DNA of 64,000 bases from Planosporangium thailandense. GTDB lineage: Bacteria > Actinomycetota > Actinomycetes > Mycobacteriales > Micromonosporaceae. Under the pieces are notes generated by a model. That model had not been told where the DNA came from. It saw only the letters and a list, made by a program, of their open reading frames with translations, and ran no database searches. Positions 27,621 through 35,963 of the stretch are shown here, piece after piece (the stretch's first letter is position 1; the number at the start of each line of letters is the position of its first letter). The DNA is taken from contig NZ_JAATVY010000002.1 of NCBI RefSeq assembly GCF_011947195.1, positions 62,001 through 126,000 on the forward strand, read 5' to 3'. The position numbers and the translations under genes were made by a program.

Positions 27621-27665
27621 AGCCGTCGACCCGACCAGGCATCGCCTGTCGGGTCGACGGCTTTT
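27621..27665 (+). terminator. Rho-independent-type terminator after the 43-residue gene
   Basis: AGCCGTCGACCCGAC pairs perfectly with GTCGGGTCGACGGCT (15 bp), followed by TTTT. Confidence 0.9.
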
Positions 27666-27809
27666 GGGTGCGATAGCGACACCTCCACCCCAGCGGTGGT
27701 CGGCCCCAGGTAGGTTGAGCACTGCCGCCTTCCCGACGACGAGGACGCCGTCGCCGACGGGACCCGATCCCCCGGGAGGGCGGTCAGGTACGCGATGGAG
27801 GAGGCACGC

Positions 27810-29444
27810 ATGTCGCACGACGCGAGCCCTACCGGCCACGAGCCGGCGGAAGGTTATGCGGGTGCCGGCTCACCGTGGGCGGGCACGCCCGACCAGGATG
27901 AGCCCAAGGCCACCGAGGGGGGCGGCACGGCACGTGCCCGCGCGTCGGTACCGCAGGCCAGGGGAAGCGCGTCGGTGCAGTCCTCCATGCCACAGCCCCC
28001 CGCGCCGCAGCCACCTATGGCGCAGCCCCCCATGCCACCGGCGGCGGGCGACGAGCACGACGGGTGGCAGGCGCAACAGGGCGAGCAGAACGGCCGGCCC
28101 GGCCCGTACCCGCCCGCCGGCCCGCCACCGCAGGGCTACATGCCACCGCCCCCGGCGTCCGGCAGCGCTTCCGTGCCGCCGCGGCCGACCGGATCGGCCC
28201 AGGTTCCGGGCATGCCGCCCGCCGGCTACGCACAGGTTCCACCGCCACCGCCACCGACCCCCGTCTCGCCCGGCGCCGGGTACGCCCAGGTACCGCCCCC
28301 CGCACCTGTCTCACCCAGCGCCGGGTACGCGCAGGTACCGCCACCCGCCCCCGTCTCGCCAGCCGCCGGACATGCCCAGGTGAGCCCGCCAGCCGGCAGC
28401 TTCCCCGGGTTCGCCCCGGCCGGACAGCCGCCACAGGGATACGGACCGTCCGAGCACGAGTACGCCCCGCCGCCCCAGGCGTTCGACCCTGCCCAACCGC
28501 CCCAGGCGTTCGACCCTGCCCAACCGCCCCAGGCGTTCGAACCCGGGCAGCCGTACGGCCAGGCGACGCAGGCTTTCAACCCGGAGCAGCCGCCGTTCAA
28601 CCCTGAGCCGCCTTTCAGCCCGGAGCAGTCGCCTTTCAGCCCGGCCAGTCCGGAGCAGCCGCCATACGGGTCGCCCGCGCAGGCGTACGTCCCCAACCCG
28701 CCGACCCAGGCGTTCAACCCGGCGCAGGAGTACGGCCACCAGACCCAGGCGTTCAACGCCCGGGAGTACGGCCACGAGACCCAGGCCATCAACCCGGCGC
28801 AGCCGTACGGGTCGCCGGGCGAGACTTACCCCGCGCAGGACCCGGTGGGGTTCCCGGTTCCTCCGTTCGAGCCGCAGCGCGAGATGCCGACCAACGTCTA
28901 CGGCACGCCGAGCGCCCCGCCGGCGCAGGGCTACGACCAGCAGGGCTACGACCAGCAGGGGTACGACCAGCAGGGGTACAGCCCTCAGGGCTACGAGCAG
29001 CAGGGGTACGCCCCTCAGGGCTACGGGCAGCAGGGGTACGGCCCCCAGGGCTACGGGCCTCAGGGGTACGGGCAGCAGGGCTACGGCGACCCAGCGTCGA
29101 CGGACGACGCCGGTGCTGCGCCGGACGCCGAGCCGGAGGGTGGCAAGAAGCGCCTCCTGCTGATCCTCGCGCTGGTCGCGGCGATCGCCGTGCTCGCCGC
29201 GATCGGCACGGCGGTCACGCTGGCGATGCGCGGATCGAGCACAAGCTTCGCGATCAACGACTGCGTGAAGCAGAGCGGCAGCAAGGCGGTCAAGGCGTCC
29301 TGCTCGGACAGCGGCGCTTACAAGGTCGTCAACAAGGTCTCGCAGCAGAACCAGTGCCCGGACGCCAACCAGCCCTTCGTCGTCATTTCCCACAACAACG
29401 GCAAGGACGATGTCCTCTGCCTGCGGCCGGCCAACCAGAAGTAG
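27810..29444 (+). CDS. LppU/SCO3897-like membrane protein with Pro/Gln/Tyr repeats
   Basis: A 544-residue protein. Residues 1-430 are a low-complexity cytoplasmic region of PPQAF, FNPEQPP and QQGY repeats. One membrane segment follows (about 450-475, [20 protein letters not shown]). A small outer domain with two cysteine pairs ([32 protein letters not shown]) closes the protein and resembles the LppU/SCO3897 family. Function unknown. The Tyr/Gln-rich tail could phase-separate or scaffold envelope proteins; this is inference. The ATG at 27810 has GGAGGAG just upstream. Confidence 0.75.
   Translation: MSHDASPTGHEPAEGYAGAGSPWAGTPDQDEPKATEGGGTARARASVPQARGSASVQSSMPQPPAPQPPMAQPPMPPAAGDEHDGWQAQQGEQNGRPGPYPPAGPPPQGYMPPPPASGSASVPPRPTGSAQVPGMPPAGYAQVPPPPPPTPVSPGAGYAQVPPPAPVSPSAGYAQVPPPAPVSPAAGHAQVSPPAGSFPGFAPAGQPPQGYGPSEHEYAPPPQAFDPAQPPQAFDPAQPPQAFEPGQPYGQATQAFNPEQPPFNPEPPFSPEQSPFSPASPEQPPYGSPAQAYVPNPPTQAFNPAQEYGHQTQAFNAREYGHETQAINPAQPYGSPGETYPAQDPVGFPVPPFEPQREMPTNVYGTPSAPPAQGYDQQGYDQQGYDQQGYSPQGYEQQGYAPQGYGQQGYGPQGYGPQGYGQQGYGDPASTDDAGAAPDAEPEGGKKRLLLILALVAAIAVLAAIGTAVTLAMRGSSTSFAINDCVKQSGSKAVKASCSDSGAYKVVNKVSQQNQCPDANQPFVVISHNNGKDDVLCLRPANQK
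28929..29090 (+). repeat. QGY pentapeptide-type coding repeats
   Basis: About ten 15-base units of the form CAGSRGTACGRNCMN encode (Q/P)QGYx repeats directly before the membrane segment of the LppU-like protein. Confidence 0.85.
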
Positions 29445-29478
29445 GCCGGGACACGGCCTCAGGGAAGATCCACTCCAC

Positions 29479-29518
29479 ACAGGCGGTCGTGGACGCGTCA
29501 GCGTCCACGACCGCCTGT
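29479..29518 (+). terminator. 18-bp perfect hairpin terminator
   Basis: ACAGGCGGTCGTGGACGC and its exact reverse complement flank the tetraloop GTCA, 34 bases after the LppU-like gene. Confidence 0.85.
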
Positions 29519-29567
29519 CGTCTGCATGCCTCGCGGCAGGGAACCACCGTTGTCGTTCGGAACCCAC

Positions 29568-29620
29568 TTGACACGTCGCTATCCTGGCTCAAATACTCGA
29601 CCCAGAGTATTTGAGCCAGG
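29568..29620 (+). promoter_or_regulatory. padR promoter with a perfect 16-bp-armed operator
   Basis: TTGACA (29568-29573) is a consensus -35. AATACT (29592-29597), 18 bases on, is a good -10. The -10 lies inside the left arm of CCTGGCTCAAATACTC, a six-base spacer and GAGTATTTGAGCCAGG (29583-29620), a perfect palindrome. A dimer bound here would block the promoter, as expected for PadR self-repression. Confidence 0.88.
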
Positions 29621-29641
29621 GTAGTGAAGGGAGGGCGCATC

Positions 29642-30328
29642 GTGGCGAGCCGTGGCCGGACCAATCCGCTGGCGCTCGCCGTGCTCACACTGCTCTACGA
29701 GCGCCCGATGCACCCGTACGAGATGTCCAGCACGCTCCGCGAGCGGGGCAAGGAAGACAGCATCAAGCTCAACTACGGCTCGCTGTACTCAGTGATCGAG
29801 TCACTCCGCAAGCGGGGACTCGTCACGACCCAGGAGGTCGTGCGCTCGGGCCGGCGCCCGGAGCGGACGGTCTACGCCCTCACAGCGGCCGGCAAGGCAG
29901 AGATGATCGACTGGTTGAGCGATCTGGTCGCCCAGCCGGTCAAGGAGTTCCCCCAGTTCGAGGCCGCGCTCTCCCTGCTGCCCACGCTCCCCCTCGAGGA
30001 CGCGATCAGGCTGCTGGAATCCCGGCTGCGCCGCCAAACGGACATCATGCAGACCGGGGACGCCATGTTGGCGAACGCCCGCGACCAGGGTTTCCCGCGA
30101 CTGCTTCTGATCGAATCCGAGTTCAGGCAGGCGCTCCTCAAGGCGGAGATCCGGTACATCCGGACGCTGGTCGACGAGCTCAAATCCGGAGAGTTGACCG
30201 GTGTCGACTTCTGGCGCCGCATGGACGAACTCCGAAACTCCGGGCTGCCGCGAGAAGAGGTCGCAGCCCGGGTCGCCGACATGATCAAGGAGGGAACCAC
30301 CTGGCTCGACGGCCACAGTAACGATTAG
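29642..30328 (+). CDS. PadR-family transcriptional regulator
   Basis: A 228-residue regulator: an N-terminal winged helix (LALAVLTLLYERPMHPYEM through LNYGSLYSVIESLRKRGL and the wing RRPERTVYALT) and a C-terminal helical dimerisation domain. GTG at 29642 follows GGGAGGG by six bases. The operator overlapping its promoter indicates autorepression. The ABC exporter begins 174 bp downstream behind a 16-bp hairpin, so partial readthrough or a separate promoter would be needed; PadR control of drug exporters is common, and control of this one is inferred. Confidence 0.92.
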   Translation: MASRGRTNPLALAVLTLLYERPMHPYEMSSTLRERGKEDSIKLNYGSLYSVIESLRKRGLVTTQEVVRSGRRPERTVYALTAAGKAEMIDWLSDLVAQPVKEFPQFEAALSLLPTLPLEDAIRLLESRLRRQTDIMQTGDAMLANARDQGFPRLLLIESEFRQALLKAEIRYIRTLVDELKSGELTGVDFWRRMDELRNSGLPREEVAARVADMIKEGTTWLDGHSND

Positions 30329-30330
30329 GA

Positions 30331-30368
30331 GCCTCTGGCCACGGTGCGCCAACACCGTGGCCAGAGGC
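30331..30368 (+). terminator. 16-bp perfect hairpin between padR and the ABC exporter
   Basis: GCCTCTGGCCACGGTG and its exact complement flank CGCCAA, starting two bases after the padR stop. Confidence 0.85.
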
Positions 30369-30502
30369 CGGTGACACACCCCGAGTCGCCGGCTGGCAGA
30401 GCAGCGGATCCTCGAAGCGCGCCCGCAAACCGCAAGACTAATCCACCGCCCTGCCCGACCGGCTGACTCCTTCCTGCCCGCATATGGAGAAGGAGCACAG
30501 CA

Positions 30503-31528
30503 GTGTCCAGATCACCAGGCGCCGTCGTGACGTCGACGCCTTCCACCACCGGCACCGATCCGGCCATCGAGGCGATCGACCTGGTCAAGACGTACGGCAA
30601 GGGCACGAAATCCGTACGCGCCCTGGCCGGCGTGAGCTTCACGGCGACCAGTGGCATCGTCCTGGGCCTGCTCGGCCCGAACGGCGCCGGCAAGTCCACG
30701 ACCGTCAAGATCCTCAGTACGCTGTCCACCCCCGACTCGGGCAGCGTGACCGTGGCGGGCGTCGACGTACGCCGGCACCCCGATCAGGTGCGCCGCCTCA
30801 TCGGGTACGTTTCGCAGAAGCCGGCTTTCGACCCGATCGGCACCGGCCGGGAAAACCTCGAACTCCAGGGTCGGATTCACGGCATGTCGGGTCGGAATGC
30901 CCGGCGGCGCGCCGATGAGCTGCTCGAACGGTTCGGGCTCGGCGAGGCGGCCAACCGGCTCGCCAGCAAATGGTCGGGCGGCATGCAGCGCAAGCTCGAC
31001 GTGGCGATGGGGCTGATCCACCGGCCCCGGGTGCTGTTCCTCGACGAGCCGACAACCGGCCTCGACCCGGAGGCGCGGGTCGACATGTGGGCCGAGATCT
31101 CCAAGCTCGCGACCGACGACCGGCTGACCGTACTGCTCACCACCCACTACCTCGACGAGGCGGACAGCCTGGCCGCCCGGCTCGTGATCGTCGATCGGGG
31201 CAGGGTTGTCGCGACCGGCAGTCCCGACCAGCTCAAGAGCAGCCTGGGCGGGGACAGCGTGCACGCGGAGCTGGCACACGCGGACCGGCACGACCGGGTC
31301 CGGCGGGCGGTCGAGGCGGTACCCGGGGTCACCCGCGTCACGGTGGACGGCACCGCGCTCCGTGCCTGGGTACCCGACGGCGCGGCGGCCCTGCCCGGCA
31401 TGCTCGCCGCGCTGGGCGAAGCCGGCATCGCCCTCGCCTCGGTGAGCGTGGCCAGGCCGTCCCTCGACGACGTCTACCTCCACTACGCCGGCCGCTCCTT
31501 TCAGCAGGCCGAGGAGGTCCGGGCATGA
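30503..31528 (+). CDS. DrrA-like ABC transporter ATP-binding protein
   Basis: A 341-residue ATPase of the daunorubicin-resistance type. Walker A is GPNGAGKST, the signature is WSGGMQRKLDVA, Walker B is VLFLDEPTTGLD, and the H-loop is TTHYLDEA. A C-terminal extension of about 100 residues, typical of DrrA proteins, ends with SLDDVYLHYAGRSF. GTG at 30503 has AGAAGGAG upstream. It pairs with the permease that overlaps its end; the substrate is probably a drug or lipid-like compound. Confidence 0.93.
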   Translation: MSRSPGAVVTSTPSTTGTDPAIEAIDLVKTYGKGTKSVRALAGVSFTATSGIVLGLLGPNGAGKSTTVKILSTLSTPDSGSVTVAGVDVRRHPDQVRRLIGYVSQKPAFDPIGTGRENLELQGRIHGMSGRNARRRADELLERFGLGEAANRLASKWSGGMQRKLDVAMGLIHRPRVLFLDEPTTGLDPEARVDMWAEISKLATDDRLTVLLTTHYLDEADSLAARLVIVDRGRVVATGSPDQLKSSLGGDSVHAELAHADRHDRVRRAVEAVPGVTRVTVDGTALRAWVPDGAAALPGMLAALGEAGIALASVSVARPSLDDVYLHYAGRSFQQAEEVRA

Positions 31529-32301
31529 GCACCTTCGTCGGCCACTCCCGCCTGCTGACCCTGCGGTCGCTGCGAACGCTGTCCCGGCAACCGGCCTACC
31601 TGCTGTTCACCCTGGTACAGCCGATGGTGTGGCTGCTGCTGTTCGGTCAGCTGTTCAGGCGGATCGCCGAACTGCCCGGTTTCGGCGCCGCCTCCTACGT
31701 CGAGTACCTGACCCCGGGGCTCGTCGTGATGACCGCGATGATGACGGCCGGTTGGAGCGGCACCTCGTTCATCCAGGACATGGAGCGAGGCGTGATGGAC
31801 CGCAACCTGACCTCGCCGGTCAGCCGTGCCGCGCTGATCACCGGTTCGCTCGCGCACCAGGCCGTCACGACCGTCGTCCAATCCCTGATCGTGTTCGGGG
31901 TCGGCCTGGCCACCGGGGCCCGGTACCGGGGCGGAATCCGGGGCGTCGTGGTCGTCCTGGCCTGCGCCGTGCTGCTCGCGCTCATCTTCGCGGCGCTGTC
32001 CGACGCGATCGCCCTGCTGGTACGCCAGCAGGAGGCGCTGATCGGGGTGTCACAGTTCCTGGCGATGCCGCTGGCCTTCCTGTCCTCGGTCATGATGGCG
32101 CCCGCACTGATGCCCGGTTGGGTCGGTGACGTCGCGCGATTCAACCCGGTGGACTGGGCGGCGGTCGCCAGCCGCGAAGCCCTCACGTCCACGCCCGACT
32201 GGGGGCTCGTCCTCGACCGGGGAGCCCTGCTCCTGGCCCTGGCGATCGTGATGGGCTGGCTGGCCACCCGGGCCTTCCGCGCCTACCAGCGATCCATCTG
32301 A
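31525..32301 (+). CDS. DrrB-like ABC-2 type permease
   Basis: A 258-residue membrane protein with about six hydrophobic segments. It has the ABC-2 export pattern of a long first loop (EYLTPGLVVMTAMMTAGWSG) and the conserved region ERGVMDRNLTSPVSR. The ATG overlaps the ATPase stop as ATGA. Together they form a two-gene exporter, likely for self-resistance or efflux, beside a PadR regulator. Confidence 0.92.
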   Translation: MSTFVGHSRLLTLRSLRTLSRQPAYLLFTLVQPMVWLLLFGQLFRRIAELPGFGAASYVEYLTPGLVVMTAMMTAGWSGTSFIQDMERGVMDRNLTSPVSRAALITGSLAHQAVTTVVQSLIVFGVGLATGARYRGGIRGVVVVLACAVLLALIFAALSDAIALLVRQQEALIGVSQFLAMPLAFLSSVMMAPALMPGWVGDVARFNPVDWAAVASREALTSTPDWGLVLDRGALLLALAIVMGWLATRAFRAYQRSI

Positions 32302-32302
32302 G

Positions 32303-32346
32303 TCTCGGGGAGTTCGACATCACAAGCGATGTCGAACTCCCCGAGA
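32303..32346 (+). terminator. 19-bp perfect hairpin after the exporter
   Basis: TCTCGGGGAGTTCGACATC pairs exactly with its complement across ACAAGC, directly after the permease stop. Confidence 0.9.
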
Positions 32347-32374
32347 TCGCAAAGCGTCGGGGCAGACTTGGTTC

Positions 32375-34195
32375 ATGGCGACTCCCCGCGTGCGTGCTCC
32401 GGAGCTTCGAGGTCGCGGCTGGCTGAACACCGGCGGCCGCGACCTGACCCTCGCCGACCTGCGGGGCAAGATCACAATCTTGGACTTCTGGACCTTCTGC
32501 TGCATCAACTGTCTGCACGTGCTCGACGAGCTACGTCCGCTGGAGGACAGGTACGCCGACGTGCTCGTCACCATCGGCGTGCACTCGCCGAAGTTCGAAC
32601 ACGAGAAGGACCCGCAGGCCCTCGCCGCGGCCGTGGAACGTTACGGCGTGGACCACCCGGTTCTCGACGACCCCACCCTGCGCATGTGGCAGGAGTACGC
32701 GGCGAAGGCCTGGCCGACGCTGACCGTCATCGACCCCGAGGGGTACGTCGTGGCGTCGATGGCCGGCGAGGGGCACGCCGAGGGCCTGACCCGGCTGATC
32801 GACGAACTGGTCACCACCCATGAGGCCAAGGGAACGCTGCGCCGGGGCGGCGGCCTGACCGTACCCGCCGACGAGGCGCCCACGACGCTGCGCTTCCCGG
32901 GCAAGGCCGCGGTGCTCGAAGGCGGCAGGTTCCTGGTGGCCGACTCGGCGCACCATTCGCTGGTCGAGCTCGCGGCGGACGCGGAGACCGAGATCCGCCG
33001 GATCGGCAGCGGCAAGCGGGGGCGTACCGACGGCGAGGCCGAGACGGCGGAGTTCTCGGAGCCCGGCGGGGTGTGTGTGCTGCCGCCCCGGATCGCGGAG
33101 CTGGCCGGCTACGACGTGGTCGTGGCCGACACGGTCAACCATCTGCTGCGCGGGGTACGGCTGGACACCGGCGAGGTGCGCACGGTCGCGGGCTCCGGCC
33201 GGCAGTGGCGGGGCACGGTCGACTTCGGTACCCACGACGCGCTCGCCGTCGACCTGTCCTCGCCGTGGGACGTGGCGTACTTCGACTCCCGTGTCATCGT
33301 CGCGATGGCCGGCATCCACCAGCTGTGGTGGTTCGACCCGGTCACCCGCACGGCGGGGATGTACGCCGGTACCACGGTGGAGGCGCTGCGGGACGGTCCG
33401 CTGCACGAGGTGTGGATGGCTCAGCCGTCGGGGCTGTCGACTTCGCCGGACGGTACGAAGCTGTGGATCGCCGACAGCGAGTCGAGCGCGCTGCGCTGGA
33501 TCGAACAGGGTGAGCTGCACACCGCGGTCGGCCAGGGACTGTTCGACTTCGGCCACGTCGACGGGCCGGCGGCCGAGGCGCTGTTGCAGCACCCGCTCGG
33601 GGTACTGGCCCTAGCCGACGGGGCCGTCCTGGTCGCCGACACCTACAACGGCGCGGTCCGCCGCTACGACCCGGCGACCGGCCTGGTCACCACGGTGGCG
33701 ACCGGACTCGCCGAGCCGAGCGACCTGGTCGCGACGGCGACCGGGGAGGTGTACGTGGTCGAGTCGGCCGCGCACCGGCTGGTCCGGATCGACCCGTCCG
33801 CGGTCGTGGTCGAAGGTACGCGGCACCGCACGCAGCGGCCGGTCACCGACCTGGAGCCCGGTGCGGTCGAGCTCGACGTGGTGTTCTCCCCGCCGCCCGG
33901 CCAGAAGCTGGACGACTCGTTCGGCCCGCCCACCCGGCTCGTGGTCTCGGCGTCACCGCCCGAGCTGCTCGTCGAGGGCGCGGGTGAGAGCACAGAGCTG
34001 CGCCGGCGGTTGGTCGTCTCCGATTCGGTACCCGGAGGCGTGCTCCAGGTCGTGGCGCAGGCGGCCACCTGTGACGCCGACGCCGAGCACGCCGCATGCC
34101 ACCTGACGCGGCAGGACTGGGGCGTGCCGGTACGGGTGGCGGCGGGTGGGGCGGCCCGGCTGCCGCTGATCCTGCGAGGGCTCGACGCGGGCTGA
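32375..34195 (+). CDS. Thioredoxin-like and NHL-repeat protein
   Basis: A 606-residue cytoplasmic protein. Residues 1-145 are a TlpA-like thioredoxin fold with the unusual active site CINC (Cys43 and Cys46, in FWTFCCINCLHV). Residues of about 170-480 form an NHL beta-propeller (GEAETAEFSEPGGV, HVDGPAAEALLQHPLGVL repeats), followed by a C-terminal beta domain. The layout matches the NHLRC2-like family. There is no signal peptide. CAGACT (32363-32368) lies exactly six bases before the ATG, suggesting leaderless transcription. The function is undefined; redox sensing is inference. Confidence 0.85.
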   Translation: MATPRVRAPELRGRGWLNTGGRDLTLADLRGKITILDFWTFCCINCLHVLDELRPLEDRYADVLVTIGVHSPKFEHEKDPQALAAAVERYGVDHPVLDDPTLRMWQEYAAKAWPTLTVIDPEGYVVASMAGEGHAEGLTRLIDELVTTHEAKGTLRRGGGLTVPADEAPTTLRFPGKAAVLEGGRFLVADSAHHSLVELAADAETEIRRIGSGKRGRTDGEAETAEFSEPGGVCVLPPRIAELAGYDVVVADTVNHLLRGVRLDTGEVRTVAGSGRQWRGTVDFGTHDALAVDLSSPWDVAYFDSRVIVAMAGIHQLWWFDPVTRTAGMYAGTTVEALRDGPLHEVWMAQPSGLSTSPDGTKLWIADSESSALRWIEQGELHTAVGQGLFDFGHVDGPAAEALLQHPLGVLALADGAVLVADTYNGAVRRYDPATGLVTTVATGLAEPSDLVATATGEVYVVESAAHRLVRIDPSAVVVEGTRHRTQRPVTDLEPGAVELDVVFSPPPGQKLDDSFGPPTRLVVSASPPELLVEGAGESTELRRRLVVSDSVPGGVLQVVAQAATCDADAEHAACHLTRQDWGVPVRVAAGGAARLPLILRGLDAG

Positions 34196-34230
34196 CGGAG
34201 GGTGGCTCAGCTCACGGCGACCCGAAAACC

Positions 34231-34246
34231 TACGGTACCGTAACCT
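34231..34246 (+). promoter_or_regulatory. Palindromic operator overlapping the trhA -10
   Basis: TACGGTACCGTA (34231-34242) is a perfect 12-bp palindrome of a type bound by TetR-family regulators. Its last two bases start the -10-like TAACCT (34241-34246), which lies six bases before the trhA GTG. A bound regulator would block transcription. Confidence 0.7.
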
Positions 34247-34252
34247 TGAGGC

Positions 34253-34930
34253 GTGACCACGCAAACCGCACGCCGGCTGCGGCCGGTCGACCTCGGCAAG
34301 CCACGAATGCGTGGCTGGCTGCACGCGTACGCCGCCGGCGTCGCCGTCGTCTGCGGCATCGTGCTCTGCTCGCTGGCCGCCACCCGGCCCGGCTGGGCAC
34401 CCCTGATCAGCTGCCTCATCTACAGCCTGACAGTGTGCGCCCTGTTCACCACGAGCGCCCTGTACCACCGGCGGGTGTGGTCCGAGCGCGGCTATCGGAT
34501 CATGAGGCGCCTCGACCACTCCATGATCTTCGTCTTCATCGCCGGCACGTACACACCGTTCTCGGTGCTGCTGCTATCGAAGAGGCTGGCGACGGTCATC
34601 CTGGCCGTCGTGTGGATCGGCGCGGTGGCCGGCGTGACGATGAAGATGGTCCATCCGAACGGCCGGCGGTGGTTGTCCGCCCCGCTGTACCTGGCGCTCG
34701 GGTGGGTCGCGATCGCCGTGCTCCCCGACATCCTGCACCGGGGTGGGGTGGCCGCGCTCGTCCTGCTCATCGCCGGCGGCGTGGCGTACAGCGTCGGCGC
34801 GGTCTTCTACGCGTTGCGGCGGCCAAACCCGTGGCCGACGGTGTTCGGCCACCACGAGTTCTTCCACGCCTGCACGTTGGTCGCCGCGATCTGCCACCAC
34901 ATCGCGATCTACTTCGCCCTCTACTCGTAG
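34253..34930 (+). CDS. trhA: TrhA/hemolysin III family membrane protein
   Basis: A 225-residue protein with seven hydrophobic segments, of the PAQR-like hemolysin III (TrhA/YqfA) family. The conserved metal-binding pattern is present: SALYHRRVW, RLDHSMIFVFIAGTYTP and the C-terminal GHHEFFHACTLVAAICHH. These proteins are linked to membrane lipid homeostasis; despite the name, haemolysis is not established. The GTG at 34253 is probably the first transcribed base region, given TAACCT six bases upstream. Confidence 0.9.
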   Translation: MTTQTARRLRPVDLGKPRMRGWLHAYAAGVAVVCGIVLCSLAATRPGWAPLISCLIYSLTVCALFTTSALYHRRVWSERGYRIMRRLDHSMIFVFIAGTYTPFSVLLLSKRLATVILAVVWIGAVAGVTMKMVHPNGRRWLSAPLYLALGWVAIAVLPDILHRGGVAALVLLIAGGVAYSVGAVFYALRRPNPWPTVFGHHEFFHACTLVAAICHHIAIYFALYS

Positions 34931-34977
34931 CGGGCCGGGCACACCAGCGGGCCGGGCAGACCAGCGGGCCAGCCAGG

Positions 34978-35277
34978 TCAGTACCGGGCCTCGGGCGGCA
35001 CCTCCGCCCAGTTCTCCTCCTCGACGACCCGACGCTGCGGAGGCATCTGGACGACCTGCCGTCGCTCGACGCGCTGGGCCGTCGTCGGCGTCACGGCGAC
35101 GACGCGGCGCCGGCGCGAGTTCCATACCCACAACGTGATCAGCAGGGTGGCGAGACCGGCGAGCATGATCACCCAACCGATGACGGTCAGGTCCAGCGGG
35201 CCGACGTTCTGGTCGCGTACGCCGAAAGCGATGATCGCGCCAAGGGCGATGAGGAAGATGCTCCCACCGATACCCAT
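34978..35277 (-). CDS. DUF6458 family small membrane protein
   Basis: A 99-residue protein beginning MGIGGSIFLIALGAIIAFGV, with a second hydrophobic segment (VIGWVIMLAGLATLLITLWVW), then a basic cytoplasmic tail with VVAVTPT and RRVVEEE. It is a common actinobacterial orphan family with no known role. A clear GGAGG precedes the ATG. It is convergent with trhA. Confidence 0.85.
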   Translation of the reverse strand: MGIGGSIFLIALGAIIAFGVRDQNVGPLDLTVIGWVIMLAGLATLLITLWVWNSRRRRVVAVTPTTAQRVERRQVVQMPPQRRVVEEENWAEVPPEARY

Positions 35278-35379
35278 TGGTAGCCTCCTTTGTCACCGTT
35301 TGATCGGCTGTCGTTCGGTGACTGCCTTGAAGAGGACGTACCCACCATTCACCAACCCCAATCAGACAGGGCTGTGACG

Positions 35380-35877
35380 ATGACCGATCGAACGTTGGTC
35401 CTGGTGCGGCATGCCAAGGCGACCCATCCCGAGCGGGTGGCCGACCTCGAACGCCCCCTCGACCCGAGGGGCCACGCGGACGCGGAGGCGGCTGGCGCCT
35501 GGCTGACCGCCCAGCGGCTGCTGCCCGACGTCGTGCTCTGCTCACCGGCGCGGCGGGCCCGTCAGACCTGGCACAGCCTGGCCGCCACCCTCGGCGAGGA
35601 GGCCACGCACACGACGGTCGGTTACAGCCCGGTCGTGTACCGGGCGAGCAGCGGCGAGGAGTTGCTGGACGCGCTCCGGGCGGCTGAACCTGAGGCGGCG
35701 ACACTGATGATGGTCGGCCACAACCCGACCCTGTCGATGCTGTCGTCCCTGCTGGACCCGTCGGCCAACGAGGCGCTCCGCACCTGCGGCATCGCCGTGC
35801 ACCGGGTACCCGGAGCGTGGCGCGACCTGGCGCCCGGCAAGGCGCCGCGGATCGCCGCGCACACCGCCCGGGCCTAG
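35380..35877 (+). CDS. SixA-like phosphohistidine phosphatase
   Basis: A 165-residue short histidine phosphatase. The motif LVRHAKA holds the phospho-acceptor His11; SPARRARQTW and the second histidine in VGHNPTL complete the active site. SixA-type enzymes remove phosphate from phosphohistidine proteins, so the hybrid kinase pathway could be a target, but no link is shown. The start is ATG 35380; a GTG two codons upstream is possible. Confidence 0.88.
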   Translation: MTDRTLVLVRHAKATHPERVADLERPLDPRGHADAEAAGAWLTAQRLLPDVVLCSPARRARQTWHSLAATLGEEATHTTVGYSPVVYRASSGEELLDALRAAEPEAATLMMVGHNPTLSMLSSLLDPSANEALRTCGIAVHRVPGAWRDLAPGKAPRIAAHTARA

Positions 35878-35898
35878 GAGATATCCGGCAAAAACCGA

Positions 35899-35945
35899 AC
35901 CGGCCGGCGACGTGGGGGGCGCGGCGCCGGCCGGTGCGGGTGTGG
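35899..35945. terminator. Hairpin between convergent sixA-like and fadE genes
   Basis: ACCGGCCGGCG pairs exactly with CGCCGGCCGGT across a 25-base G-rich loop, between two convergent stops; it could serve both strands. Confidence 0.65.
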
Positions 35946-35963
35946 GAACTGCAAAGTCGTAGG

